Shown here in pieces: positions 7,742-18,222 of a DNA stretch of 34,719 nt (the first letter of the stretch is position 1; each line of letters begins with the position of its first letter). Origin of the DNA: Luteimonas salinisoli (lineage in GTDB: Bacteria > Pseudomonadota > Gammaproteobacteria > Xanthomonadales > Xanthomonadaceae); contig NZ_JACCKA010000094.1 of the NCBI RefSeq assembly GCF_013425525.1, positions 139,508-174,226 of the forward strand, read 5' to 3'. The position numbers and the translations under genes were made by a program. A model generated the notes under the pieces. It searched no databases and was not told the DNA's origin. It saw nothing but the letters and a program-made list of their open reading frames with translations.

Positions 7742-9748
7742 TTGAAGTCCCTGTCGTCCATGGCCCCGCCGCCGATCGCCCCGCTGTCGATCGTCCTGGC
7801 GTTCGTCGTCCAGCTGTCGCTGCTGCCGGGGTGCTCGCCGGCGCCGCCCGGGGCGGCCGTCGCCCCCGCGGAGACCGCGGTGGCCCCGCCGCCGCGCCAC
7901 GACATCGAGCGGCTGATGGCCTTCGACGAGATCGCCGGGCCGGACTTCTCGCCCGACGGCGAGCTGCTGCTGTTCACCAGCAAGCGCAGCGGCGTGGCCA
8001 ACCTGTACGTGATGCCGGTGGCCGGGGGCGCCGCGGAAGCGCTGACCGACTCGGACGAGACGGTGCTGGCGATCGGCTGGTTTCCCGACGGCGAACGCGT
8101 GCTCTACGCCAGCGACCGCGGCGGCGACGAGCTGTACCGCCTCTTCGTGCGCGAGCCGGATGGCGCCACCCGCGACCTGACCCCCGGCGAGCGGCTGCGG
8201 GCGAGGTTCGTCGCCTGGGCACCCGACGGCGCCTCGTTCTTCGCCACCACCAACGAGCGCGATCCACGTCACTCGGATCTGTACGAATATTCGACCGCGG
8301 ACTACACCCGGCGGCGCCTGTTCACCAACGACGACGCGTACCAGGTGCACGCGGTGAGCGCCGACCGCCGCCTGGTGGCGCTGAGCCGGATCCACGACAA
8401 CGCCCACACCGACTGCTTCGTCTACGAGGTCGGCAGCCGACGCCTGCGGCGGCTCAACGCGCAGGGCCGCAGGATCGCGTGCGTGCCGCAGGAGTTCTCG
8501 CGCGATGGCCGGCACCTCTTCCTCACCAGCGATGAGGACCGCGAGTTCGCCCGCCTCGAGCGGCTCGACCTGGCCAGCGGCGAACGTACAACGGTCCTTT
8601 CCCTGGACTGGGACGTCACCGGGGCGCGCCTGTCATCCGATGGCGGGCGCCTGGCCGCGTTCGTCAACCACGATGCGCGCACCGTGGTCCATCTCTTCGA
8701 CGCCGCTACGCTCGAGCGGCAGCGGGTGCTGGATGCTGCGCCGGCCACGGTCGCGGATTTCGCGATGTCCTCCGCCGGGGCGATCGCCACGGTCGAGAGC
8801 GCGGGCGACATGCCCGGCGACCTGCGCCTGTATCCCGCCGGCGCCGGCGCGCCGGCCCGGCTGGTCGATTCGCTGCCGCCCGGCATTGCGGCGGGCGACC
8901 TGGTGCAGGGACGGGTGGTGCGCTTCCACTCCCACGACGGGGTAATCGTACCCGGCATCCTCTACGTGCCCAGGGGCATCGGCGAGGGCGAGACGCGGCC
9001 GGCCGCGGTCTGGGTGCACGGCGGCCCGGGCGGCGAAAGCAGGATCGGCTTCAAGCCGATGGTGCAGTACCTGGTCAACCACGGCTACGTGGTCTACGAG
9101 ATCAACAACCGTGGCTCCTCCGGCTCCGGCAAGACCTTTTACCATCTCGACGACGGCCGCCACGGCGAGGCCGATCTCGACGACGTGGTCGCCTCCAGGC
9201 AGATGCTGATCGACACCGGGCTGGTGGATCCGCACCGCATCGCGGTGATGGGCGGCTCCTACGGCGGCTTCATGGCGCTGGCGGCGCTGGCGTTCCGGCC
9301 CGACGTGTTCACCGCCGGGGTGAACGTCTACGGCATCTCCAACTGGACCCGGCTGCTGGCGAACACGCCGGCATGGTGGGAGGACCTGCGCCGCCTGCTC
9401 AAGAGCGAGATGGGCGACTGGGAGGCCGACCCGAAACGCTTCGAGGCGATCTCGCCGGCCTTCCACGCCGGCACCATCCGCAGGCCGCTGCTGGTGCTGC
9501 AGGGCGCCAACGACCCGCGCGTGCTGCCGGTGGAGTCGGAGGACATCGTCGAGCGGGTGCGGGCCAACGGCGTGCCGGTCGAGTACCTGGTATTTCCCGA
9601 CGAGGGCCACGGCTTCCGCAGGAAGGCGAACCAGGTCGTCGCCTACCGCACCATTCGCGAATTCCTCGACCGTCACGTGCGCGATGCGGCGCCCCCGGCG
9701 GCCGCGCAACCGGACACGACGGGCGGCGAGACCGCGGAACGGCCGTGA
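7742..9748 (+). CDS. S9-family prolyl-oligopeptidase-type serine peptidase, probable lipoprotein
   Basis: 668 residues from TTG at 7742, chosen because GAGGAG (7729-7734) is ideally placed; ATG at 7760 is the alternative. A hydrophobic stretch ends in LLPGC, an imperfect lipobox with Cys31, so outer- or inner-membrane lipid anchoring is likely. Residues about 50-390 are a beta-propeller of WD40/TolB-like blades (SPDGELLLFTS, FPDGERVLYAS). The catalytic alpha/beta-hydrolase domain follows, with the GGSYGG nucleophile (Ser506), Asp591 in GANDPR and His623 in DEGHGF. The triad is complete. The family cuts short peptides, often near Pro; some members next to TonB receptors and FecIR are lasso-peptide isopeptidases. 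Its stop overlaps the next start by four bases. Confidence 0.9.
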   Translation: MKSLSSMAPPPIAPLSIVLAFVVQLSLLPGCSPAPPGAAVAPAETAVAPPPRHDIERLMAFDEIAGPDFSPDGELLLFTSKRSGVANLYVMPVAGGAAEALTDSDETVLAIGWFPDGERVLYASDRGGDELYRLFVREPDGATRDLTPGERLRARFVAWAPDGASFFATTNERDPRHSDLYEYSTADYTRRRLFTNDDAYQVHAVSADRRLVALSRIHDNAHTDCFVYEVGSRRLRRLNAQGRRIACVPQEFSRDGRHLFLTSDEDREFARLERLDLASGERTTVLSLDWDVTGARLSSDGGRLAAFVNHDARTVVHLFDAATLERQRVLDAAPATVADFAMSSAGAIATVESAGDMPGDLRLYPAGAGAPARLVDSLPPGIAAGDLVQGRVVRFHSHDGVIVPGILYVPRGIGEGETRPAAVWVHGGPGGESRIGFKPMVQYLVNHGYVVYEINNRGSSGSGKTFYHLDDGRHGEADLDDVVASRQMLIDTGLVDPHRIAVMGGSYGGFMALAALAFRPDVFTAGVNVYGISNWTRLLANTPAWWEDLRRLLKSEMGDWEADPKRFEAISPAFHAGTIRRPLLVLQGANDPRVLPVESEDIVERVRANGVPVEYLVFPDEGHGFRRKANQVVAYRTIREFLDRHVRDAAPPAAAQPDTTGGETAERP

Positions 9749-11571
9749 CCGCATCGGGCCCCAACCTCGGCCGCCGTGGTTTCCTTGCCGGGGCCGCCGC
9801 GGGCGCCGCGCTCACGGCCCTGCCCGCGCTCGGCGTCGGCACGGCCGAGCAGCCCCGGCGACTGACCGAACTGTTCGAGCGCAGTTTCGCGCGGCGCCTG
9901 CGCCGGAGTCCGCTGCTGCAGGCGGCGCTGGGGCTGAACACCGATTGCCACCGTTGGGACGATGTCGGTGCGCAGCACCGGCAGGAGGACATCGACCTGT
10001 TGCGCAGCGACCTCGTCCAATTGCGCGCCATCGACCCGAGCGCCCTGCCGCAGGCCGCGCGGCTCGATCATCGCCTGTTCCGCGACGACACCGGGCAGGC
10101 GCTGTGCCGGCTGCACTGGCGCAGCCACCACTACCCGGTCTGCCAGATGCGCGGACCGCAGCGGATCGTGCCGCAGACCCTGATCGACCGGCACCCCATC
10201 GCCAGCCGCGAGGACGCGCAGTCCTACGTCGCGCGCCTGCGCGGCGTGGATGGCTACCTGCGGCAGGTGGTGGACGGCCTGCGCGGACAGCAGGCGGCGG
10301 GCGTCTGCCCGCCCGCCTCCACGCTGGCGCCGGTGGTCGACACCTGTACGAGACTCCTGCGCGGGGCTCCCTTCGACGGCGAGGGCGACAACGTCATCCT
10401 CGCCGACTTCGACGCCAAGCTCGCAGCCGCCGGGCTGGAGGGCGCGGATGCGCTGCGGCGCGACGCCATCGCCGCGATGCAGGACGGCTTCGCTCCCGGG
10501 TTCCGCCGTCTCATCGCCTGGCTGCAGGCCGCGCAGCGCGATGCCCCGGCGGCCGCCGGCGTCTGGGCCCTGCCGCAAGGCGATGCCTACTACGCGGCGA
10601 TGCTGCGCACCGAATCGACCCTCGCGCTCGACGCGGACCGCGTTCACGCCATCGGCCTGGAAGAGACCGCACGCCTGCACGGCGAGATCCGCGCGTTGAT
10701 GCCCCGCCTCGGCCATCGCGGCACGCTGCGCGCGCTGATCGAGCGGATGCGCTCGGACCCCGACGCCCGCTATCCCGATACCCACGCCGGCCGCAGCGGC
10801 TACCTCGTCGCCGCCGGTGCCGTGATCGAGGCGGTGTCCACGCGCCTCGGCGCGCTGACCGGATTCCGGCCCCCCGCCCGGGTCGAGGTGCGGCGGGTGG
10901 AACCGTGGCTGGAAGTCTCGGCCGGCATCGCCGGCTACTTCCCGCCGTCGCAGGACGGCGCGCGTCCGGGGATCGTGCGCTACAACCTGCGCGAGATGGG
11001 CAACCTGCCCCGCCACGAGCTGACCGCCCTGGCCTGCCACGAGGGCGTGCCCGGGCATCACCTCGAGCGTTCGGTCTCCTCCTCGCTGCAGAACCTGCCG
11101 GACTTCCGCCGCCACGGCGGCTATACCGCCTTCAGCGAAGGCTGGGCCCTGTACGCCGAACAGCTTCCGGTCGAGTTCGGCCTGTACGAAGACCCATGGC
11201 AGGACCTGGGGCGGCTGTCGAGCGAACTGATGCGCGCCGGCCGGCTGGTGGTCGACACCGGTCTGCACGCGCACCGCTGGAGTCCGCAACGGGCGCTGCG
11301 CTGGCTGGACGACAACACCTTCGACGCGCCGCCCGCCAACGCCATCGCGGTCCGGCGCTACCTGGTGACCCCCGGGCAGGCCACCGCCTACCAGCTCGGC
11401 AAGCGCAGCCTGGCCGAACTGCAGGCGCGGGCGCGGCGCGAGCTCGGGGCGAACTTCCGGCTGCGCGATTTCAACGATGCGCTGCTGGGCGAGGGTCCGC
11501 TGCCGTTGCCGCTGCTCGAAGAGCGGACCGGACAGTGGATCGCCGACCGGGCCGAGGGCCGATCCGCATGA
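9745..11571 (+). CDS. Tat-exported DUF885 family metallopeptidase-like protein
   Basis: 608 residues from GTG at 9745, overlapping the peptidase stop (GTGA), which implies translational coupling. The N-terminus has a twin-arginine signal, GRRGFLAG followed by an Ala-rich core and a cleavage site near residue 35, so it is probably exported folded, with metal already bound. The body matches the DUF885 family. The diagnostic motif is HEGVPGHH at residues 432-439, with a downstream SEGWALYAEQ block giving a likely third metal ligand. Members are annotated as zinc peptidases, but few have known substrates. In this operon a role in peptide trimming is the simplest reading. Confidence 0.88.
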   Translation: MTASGPNLGRRGFLAGAAAGAALTALPALGVGTAEQPRRLTELFERSFARRLRRSPLLQAALGLNTDCHRWDDVGAQHRQEDIDLLRSDLVQLRAIDPSALPQAARLDHRLFRDDTGQALCRLHWRSHHYPVCQMRGPQRIVPQTLIDRHPIASREDAQSYVARLRGVDGYLRQVVDGLRGQQAAGVCPPASTLAPVVDTCTRLLRGAPFDGEGDNVILADFDAKLAAAGLEGADALRRDAIAAMQDGFAPGFRRLIAWLQAAQRDAPAAAGVWALPQGDAYYAAMLRTESTLALDADRVHAIGLEETARLHGEIRALMPRLGHRGTLRALIERMRSDPDARYPDTHAGRSGYLVAAGAVIEAVSTRLGALTGFRPPARVEVRRVEPWLEVSAGIAGYFPPSQDGARPGIVRYNLREMGNLPRHELTALACHEGVPGHHLERSVSSSLQNLPDFRRHGGYTAFSEGWALYAEQLPVEFGLYEDPWQDLGRLSSELMRAGRLVVDTGLHAHRWSPQRALRWLDDNTFDAPPANAIAVRRYLVTPGQATAYQLGKRSLAELQARARRELGANFRLRDFNDALLGEGPLPLPLLEERTGQWIADRAEGRSA

Positions 11572-11693
11572 TTTCGCCGGCAAGCGCCACGACACGCTGG
11601 GCCGTGATTTTGCTGGCCTGCGCATGGGCCGGCACCAGGGGCGAGGTGGTCGCTGCGTGGATCGACCGGCGGCTGCAACCAAGGAGACCCAGA

Positions 11694-13133
11694 ATGAGCC
11701 CATCCCGGTTCCGGATGCGATCGGCGCTTCGGCTGCTGTGCTGCCTGGCCGCGCTGATCGCCGTCGCCCCGTCGGTGGCGGCAACCGAGGATCCCGAAGC
11801 GATCGCTGCGCAACTGCGCGATCGCGCCCTGGCCGGCGACGGGATCGCCTACGACTTCGTCAGCGAACTCACCACGCGCTTCGGGCCGCGCCCGGCGGGC
11901 TCGTCGGCCGAGCACGCGGCCGCGGACTGGGCAGCCGCGCGACTGCGCGCGCTCGGGTTCGACGGCGTCGAGATCCAGCGTTTCCCGCTGGTCGGCTGGA
12001 TCCGCGGCGAGGAGTCGGTGGAGATCGTCGGCGCGCACCCGCAGCGCCTGGCCGCGGCGGCGCTCGGCGGTTCGCCGGCCACGCCGGAGGACGGGATCGA
12101 AGGCGAGGTGGTGCCGTTCGACAGCCTGGAGGCCCTGCGCGCCGCGCCCCCGGGCGCGCTCGCGGGCCGCATCGCCCTGGTCAACCAGCGCATGCCGCGC
12201 ATCGCCGGCGCCTACGGCGCGCTGGTGCCCGGGCGCCTGTTCGCCCCCGGGGAGGCCGCCGACCGCGGCGCGGTCGGCCTGCTGCTGCGTTCGATCGGCA
12301 CCGGCAGGGCGCGCTTCGCCCACGTCGGTTCCACCCGCTACCGCGACGGCCGGGTGCCGCTGCCGAGCTTCGCGCTGGCCGGCGCCGACGCCGACCAGGT
12401 CGAGCGCCTGCTGGCGCTGGGGAAGACGGTGCGCGTGCGCCTGCACTCGCAAGCCGGGCATGTCGATACCCACTCGCAGAACGTGGTCGCCGAACTGCGC
12501 GGCCGCGAAGCGCCCGACGAGGTGATCGTGCTGGCGGCGCACCTGGACAGCTGGGATGCCGGTACCGGCGCGATCGACGACGGTGCCGGGGTGGCGATCG
12601 TGGTCGCCGCGGCGGAGCTGATCGCGCGCCTGCCGCAGCGGCCGCGCCGCAGCCTGCGGGTGGTGCTGTACGGCGCCGAGGAAGTCGCCCAGCCGCACAC
12701 GCCGGAGACCGGCGGCGCCGCCTATCTCGAACGCCACGCCGCCGAGGTCGGGAATCACGTGCTGGCGATGGAGAGCGATTTCGGCGCCGGCGCGGTGCAG
12801 GCGCTGTCGCTGCCGGGCGGGGTTGCGGAGAGCGAGTTCGGCCGGGCGCTGTACCGGGTGCTGACGCCGATGGCGGTGGTGCCCTCGCGCGAGCCGCCCG
12901 GGCGCGGCGGCGTCGACATCGCGCCGCTGGTCGAGGCCGGGGTCCCGGCGTTCGTGCTGCGCCAGGACGGCAGCCGCTACTTCGACTTCCACCACACCGC
13001 CGACGACACCCTGGACAAGATCGATCGCGCCGAGCTCGACCAGAACGTCGCCGCCTGGGCCGCGCTGGCGTGGCTCGCGGCGGAGACCGGGACCGACTTC
13101 CGCGCACTTTCCGCTGCCGAGGTGGACCAGTGA
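11694..13133 (+). CDS. Secreted M28-family zinc aminopeptidase
   Basis: 479 residues. ATG at 11694 is chosen over 11568 because AAGGAG (11681-11686) sits 7 bases ahead and a Sec signal peptide follows (cleavage near VAA, residue 31). A PA-like insert occupies about 100-230. The M28 zinc core is complete: His283 and Asp285 in HLDSWD, Asp295/Asp296 in DDGAG, catalytic Glu329 with Glu330 in GAEE, Glu360/Asp362 in ESD, and His433/434 in FHHTADD. Known relatives remove N-terminal residues or split dipeptides in the periplasm. The 122 bases before it hold no other gene. The next gene overlaps its stop (GTGA). Confidence 0.92.
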   Translation: MSPSRFRMRSALRLLCCLAALIAVAPSVAATEDPEAIAAQLRDRALAGDGIAYDFVSELTTRFGPRPAGSSAEHAAADWAAARLRALGFDGVEIQRFPLVGWIRGEESVEIVGAHPQRLAAAALGGSPATPEDGIEGEVVPFDSLEALRAAPPGALAGRIALVNQRMPRIAGAYGALVPGRLFAPGEAADRGAVGLLLRSIGTGRARFAHVGSTRYRDGRVPLPSFALAGADADQVERLLALGKTVRVRLHSQAGHVDTHSQNVVAELRGREAPDEVIVLAAHLDSWDAGTGAIDDGAGVAIVVAAAELIARLPQRPRRSLRVVLYGAEEVAQPHTPETGGAAYLERHAAEVGNHVLAMESDFGAGAVQALSLPGGVAESEFGRALYRVLTPMAVVPSREPPGRGGVDIAPLVEAGVPAFVLRQDGSRYFDFHHTADDTLDKIDRAELDQNVAAWAALAWLAAETGTDFRALSAAEVDQ

Positions 13134-14509
13134 ACCTGCACGGGCCCGCTCGCGCGCTCGCGCCCTGGCTCGTGCTGGCAGCCTGCCTGATGGTCGCGCC
13201 CGCCCTCGCCTCGCCGCCGGCGCACGACGGGCCGCGCTACCTCCATGCCGGCCGCCTGCTGGCCGATCCGGCCAGCGGCCAGGTGCTGTCGCGGATGACC
13301 GTGGTGCTCGAGGGCGGGCGGGTCGTCGACCTGCGCGATGGCTTCGTCGGTACGCCAGGCGAAACCATCGACCTGTCCGACCGCTTCGTGCTGCCCGGTC
13401 TGATCGACAGCCACGTGCACCTGGGCCACGAGAACGGCCCCGACGACAAGCTGTTGCGCACGGTGCGCAGCGCCGCGGACCTCGCCATCAACGGCGTGCG
13501 GTTCGCGCGCCGCACCCTCGATGCCGGGTTCACCACGGTCGCCGACCTCGGCGCCGAGAACGAGGCGATCTTCGCGCTGCGCGACGGCATCGCCGCCGGC
13601 AAGCTGCCCGGACCGCGGATCCTCGCCGCCGGCAACGTGCTCAGCCCGCACGGCGGCGAGGGCGACCTGTTCGGCTACCGCGACGACGTGACCCGCGCGC
13701 TGCAGCGGCCCAACCTCTGTTCCGGCGCCGACGACTGCCGGCGCCTGGTCCGCCAGCAGGTCCAGCGCGGCGCCGACTTGATCAAGATCGTCGCCACCGG
13801 CGCGGTACTGTCCGACGCCGATGCCGGCGTCGACCAGCAGTTCACCGACGCCGAACTGCGGGCGATCGTCGAGACCACGCACGCGCTCGGCCGCCGCGTC
13901 ACCGCGCACGCGCTCGGCCGCCGCGTCACCGCGCACGCGCACGGCGCTGCCGGCGTCAATGCGTTCCTGCATGCGGGCGGCGACGCGATCGAGCACGGCA
14001 CCTGGCTGGACGACGAATCGGTGGTCCTGTTCAAGCGCGGCGGCACCTGGCTGGTGCCTACCCTGCTGGCGGGCGAGACCGTGGCCGGCTGGTCGGCCGA
14101 TCCCGATTCGTTCTTGAGTCCGGCGGCGAAGGCCAAGGCCGCGTCGGTGGGCCCGGCGATGCTGTCCATGGCGCGGCGCGCGCACGCGGCCGGCGTGCCG
14201 ATCGCCTTCGGCACCGACTCCGGCGTCAGCCGCCACGGCGACAACGCGCGCGAGTTCGGGCTGCTGGTGGCGGCCGGATTGACCCCGCTCGAGGCGATCC
14301 GCACCGCAACGGTGAACGCCGCCGCGCATCTGGGCCTGGCGGAGCAGATCGGCCGCCTCGCTCCGGGCATGACCGCCGACCTGATCGCGGTCGACGGCGA
14401 TCCGCTGCAGGACGTGGGCGCGCTGCGGCGGGTGCGGTTCGTGATGAGGGCCGGCGTCGTCCACAAGGATCAACGGGAGGTCACATGCACGGTTGGAGAT
14501 TTCTGCTAG
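13130..14509 (+). CDS. Exported imidazolonepropionase-like amidohydrolase, probable dipeptidase/carboxypeptidase
   Basis: 459 residues from GTG at 13130, overlapping the M28 stop. It has a signal peptide (APALA, about residue 25). Metal-site motifs of the amidohydrolase superfamily are present: HVH at 95-97, a likely carboxylated Lys219 in LIKIVATG, His269/His271 in TAHAHG, a following His in EHGTW, and Asp363 in GTDSG. Members of this branch with a signal peptide include Xaa-Pro and Xaa-Arg/Lys dipeptidases, which fits the peptidase neighbourhood. The oddity is a perfect nine-residue tandem duplication (ALGRRVTAH, 252-260 and 261-269) directly before the metal-binding HAH. Its end overlaps the next gene by 25 bases. 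Confidence 0.88.
   Translation: MNLHGPARALAPWLVLAACLMVAPALASPPAHDGPRYLHAGRLLADPASGQVLSRMTVVLEGGRVVDLRDGFVGTPGETIDLSDRFVLPGLIDSHVHLGHENGPDDKLLRTVRSAADLAINGVRFARRTLDAGFTTVADLGAENEAIFALRDGIAAGKLPGPRILAAGNVLSPHGGEGDLFGYRDDVTRALQRPNLCSGADDCRRLVRQQVQRGADLIKIVATGAVLSDADAGVDQQFTDAELRAIVETTHALGRRVTAHALGRRVTAHAHGAAGVNAFLHAGGDAIEHGTWLDDESVVLFKRGGTWLVPTLLAGETVAGWSADPDSFLSPAAKAKAASVGPAMLSMARRAHAAGVPIAFGTDSGVSRHGDNAREFGLLVAAGLTPLEAIRTATVNAAAHLGLAEQIGRLAPGMTADLIAVDGDPLQDVGALRRVRFVMRAGVVHKDQREVTCTVGDFC
13878..13940 (+). repeat. Tandem 27-bp in-frame repeat inside the amidohydrolase gene
   Basis: The 27-base period holds without mismatch over 63 bases (2.3 copies). It encodes ALGRRVTAH twice and then runs into AHAHG. 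It adds exactly nine residues where family members normally have a single strand leading into the metal site. It looks like a recent slippage or unequal-exchange event, because the two copies are still identical at the DNA level. Confidence 0.9.
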
Positions 14510-15810
14510 CGGCGCTGGCGCTGGCGCTGGTCGCGTGGCCGGCATCGGCCGACGCATCCGCAGCCGAGGCTGCACCGGAGACCGCACCTGCGCACTACGC
14601 GCTGCGAGCGCGGATCGATGCCGACGGCACCCTGCACGCGCGCGTCGCGATCGAGCTGACGGCGGAAGCGGCCGCGGCGCCGCTGTCGTTCCTGCTCGCA
14701 GAGCGTTTCGCGATCCAGCGTACGGATGCCGGAACCGGCGGCACGGTGGCGATCGCCGCCACCGACCAGCCGATCGCCGGGCTCCAGAAGATCACCGCGC
14801 AGTTCGCAGGTCCCGGGCCGGCGCGCCTGGAGCTGGACTACAGCGGCCCGCTGACCGGCGGCGAGAACAGCGTCGCGGCATTCGCCGAGGACCGGATCGA
14901 GCTGTCGGTCGACAACATGTGGTTTCCGGTGCGCGAGGACATCGGGCTCCGGTTCACGGTCGATGCCGTGTTCGAGGGCATCCCGGCGGACTACGTGGCG
15001 GTGTCGCAGGGCGAGGTGACGCGCACCGAGGACGGCGCGGTCCGGATGATCCGCACCCGGTCGGACGTCGACCTGCCGCTGATCGCCGCGCGCGGGCTGC
15101 GCAGCGAGGCGCTCTCCGGCGCCGGGTTCCACGCCACCGACCCGGACGGCGTGCTGACCTCGCTGTTCCGCAAGCACGCGGCGCAGGCGGGCGAGTTCTT
15201 CCGGGACTGGTTCGGGCCGATCCGCGAACCGTTCCGCATCGTGGTGCTCTCGCGCGAGCAGACCATGGGCTACGTGCGTTCCGGCTACATGGTGCTTTCG
15301 GACGGCGGCGCCGCCGGGCGCGAGGCGGCGAAGGAGGATTTTCCGGAGGCCAATCCGGCCAAGCACATCGCCCATGAATTCGCGCACGGCTGGTGGTCGC
15401 CGGCCGACCCGCTGACCGAGCACTACTGGCTGTCCGAATCGGTGGCCGAGTACGCGGCGATCCGCTACGTCGAGGCGACCTTCGGCATCGCCGACGCGCA
15501 GCGGATGATCGAGCGCCTGCGCGAGCGCGGCGAGGCCGCAGGCCCGGTGATCGGCCACGGCCGCCCGAGCGGCGACCAGCTCTACCGGCGCGGGCCGCTG
15601 CTGCTGTTCGAACTGGAGGAGGCGGTCGGCCGTGCCGCCCTGGACCGCACTCTGGCGACCCTGGGCCGCGACCCGCCGCGCGAGACCGCGCAGTTCCTGC
15701 AGGCGCTGACCGCCGAGGCGGGCGCGGAGGCGGCGGCGGGCTTCGACGCGGCGCTGCGCCGCGACGGCCCGCTCACCACCGAAGACGAAGCCAGCGAAGA
15801 CACCCCGTAG
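14485..15810 (+). CDS. Exported M1-like (gluzincin) metallopeptidase
   Basis: 441 residues. ATG at 14485 follows GGGAGG (14475-14480) and lies inside the end of the amidohydrolase gene. The signal peptide ends near PASADA (residue 24). An N-terminal beta-rich domain (about 30-190) resembles the M1 saddle domain. The catalytic part has HEFAH (His297, Glu298, His301) and WLSESVAEY with Glu318, aligning with the WLNEGFA motif of M1 enzymes. The gap between His301 and Glu318 is 16 residues instead of the usual 18. No typical GxMEN exopeptidase motif is seen, so the exact activity is open. It is the last gene of the operon; its TAG stop lies within a REP-like GTAG. Confidence 0.82.
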   Translation: MHGWRFLLAALALALVAWPASADASAAEAAPETAPAHYALRARIDADGTLHARVAIELTAEAAAAPLSFLLAERFAIQRTDAGTGGTVAIAATDQPIAGLQKITAQFAGPGPARLELDYSGPLTGGENSVAAFAEDRIELSVDNMWFPVREDIGLRFTVDAVFEGIPADYVAVSQGEVTRTEDGAVRMIRTRSDVDLPLIAARGLRSEALSGAGFHATDPDGVLTSLFRKHAAQAGEFFRDWFGPIREPFRIVVLSREQTMGYVRSGYMVLSDGGAAGREAAKEDFPEANPAKHIAHEFAHGWWSPADPLTEHYWLSESVAEYAAIRYVEATFGIADAQRMIERLRERGEAAGPVIGHGRPSGDQLYRRGPLLLFELEEAVGRAALDRTLATLGRDPPRETAQFLQALTAEAGAEAAAGFDAALRRDGPLTTEDEASEDTP

Positions 15811-15880
15811 GAGCGTGCCATGCGCGCGAAAGCCGGCGCAGCTGGCCGAGGCCCGGATTCACCGCCAGCCGTGCCGGAGC
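15807..15880. repeat. Single REP element (GTAG type) at the end of the peptidase operon
   Basis: GTAG followed by the imperfect palindrome GAGCGTGCCATGCGCGC and an AAGCCGG tail, then a spacer related to the BIME spacers elsewhere in the window. The GTAG supplies the TAG stop of the M1-like gene. It lies between convergent genes (yheS ends at 15910) and may help terminate transcription or protect both messages. Confidence 0.65.
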
Positions 15881-15909
15881 CTCCCGCGGCCGCCAGCGCG
15901 GCGTATCGA

Positions 15910-17922
<2,013 letters not shown>

Positions 17923-17956
17923 GGACCGCGCATTGTACCGGGAGCGCCAGTGGGAC

Positions 17957-18035
17957 GTAGGACGTGCCATGCACGCGAAGACCGGCGCGGGCGGCCATGC
18001 CCGGAAACGCCGCCAACCCGGTCGGAGCCACTCGG
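17957..18035. repeat. REP element plus spacer (half BIME) between yheS and a TonB receptor gene
   Basis: GTAGGACGTGCCATGCACGC forms the hairpin head and is followed by a spacer ending in CGCCAACCCGG, matching the reverse complement of half of the unit at 20657-20764. The second head is missing. It lies in the divergent 300-base region between yheS and the receptor gene; the rest of that gap holds a possible promoter. Confidence 0.6.
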
Positions 18036-18145
18036 AACCACCGCCGCCCCGACGGAGCCACCGTTGCAGGAACTCGCGAAACCCCGTGTTCCCCGCCCCG
18101 GATTGTGAACTGCCTCTCATCCGCGAACAGTTGAGGATGCAACCG

Positions 18146-18174
18146 TTGACCCGTTCAGAATGAGGTGTTACAGC
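18146..18174 (+). promoter_or_regulatory. Possible sigma70 promoter for the second TonB receptor gene
   Basis: TTGACC (18146-18151) and TACAGC (18169-18174) are 17 bases apart, about 50 bases before the chosen ATG. The -35 box is good and the -10 box is poor. No convincing Fur box was seen nearby. Confidence 0.35.
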
Positions 18175-18222
18175 GGGATGACGCCCCGAAACACCACGAT
18201 ACGCAAAGGAGTCTTCCCCCTC

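Noticed and set aside
2600..15810. Complete lasso-peptide biosynthetic cluster
   Set aside because: No asparagine-synthetase-like cyclase, no transglutaminase-like leader protease and no convincing short precursor ORF were found; only the uptake/degradation half is present.
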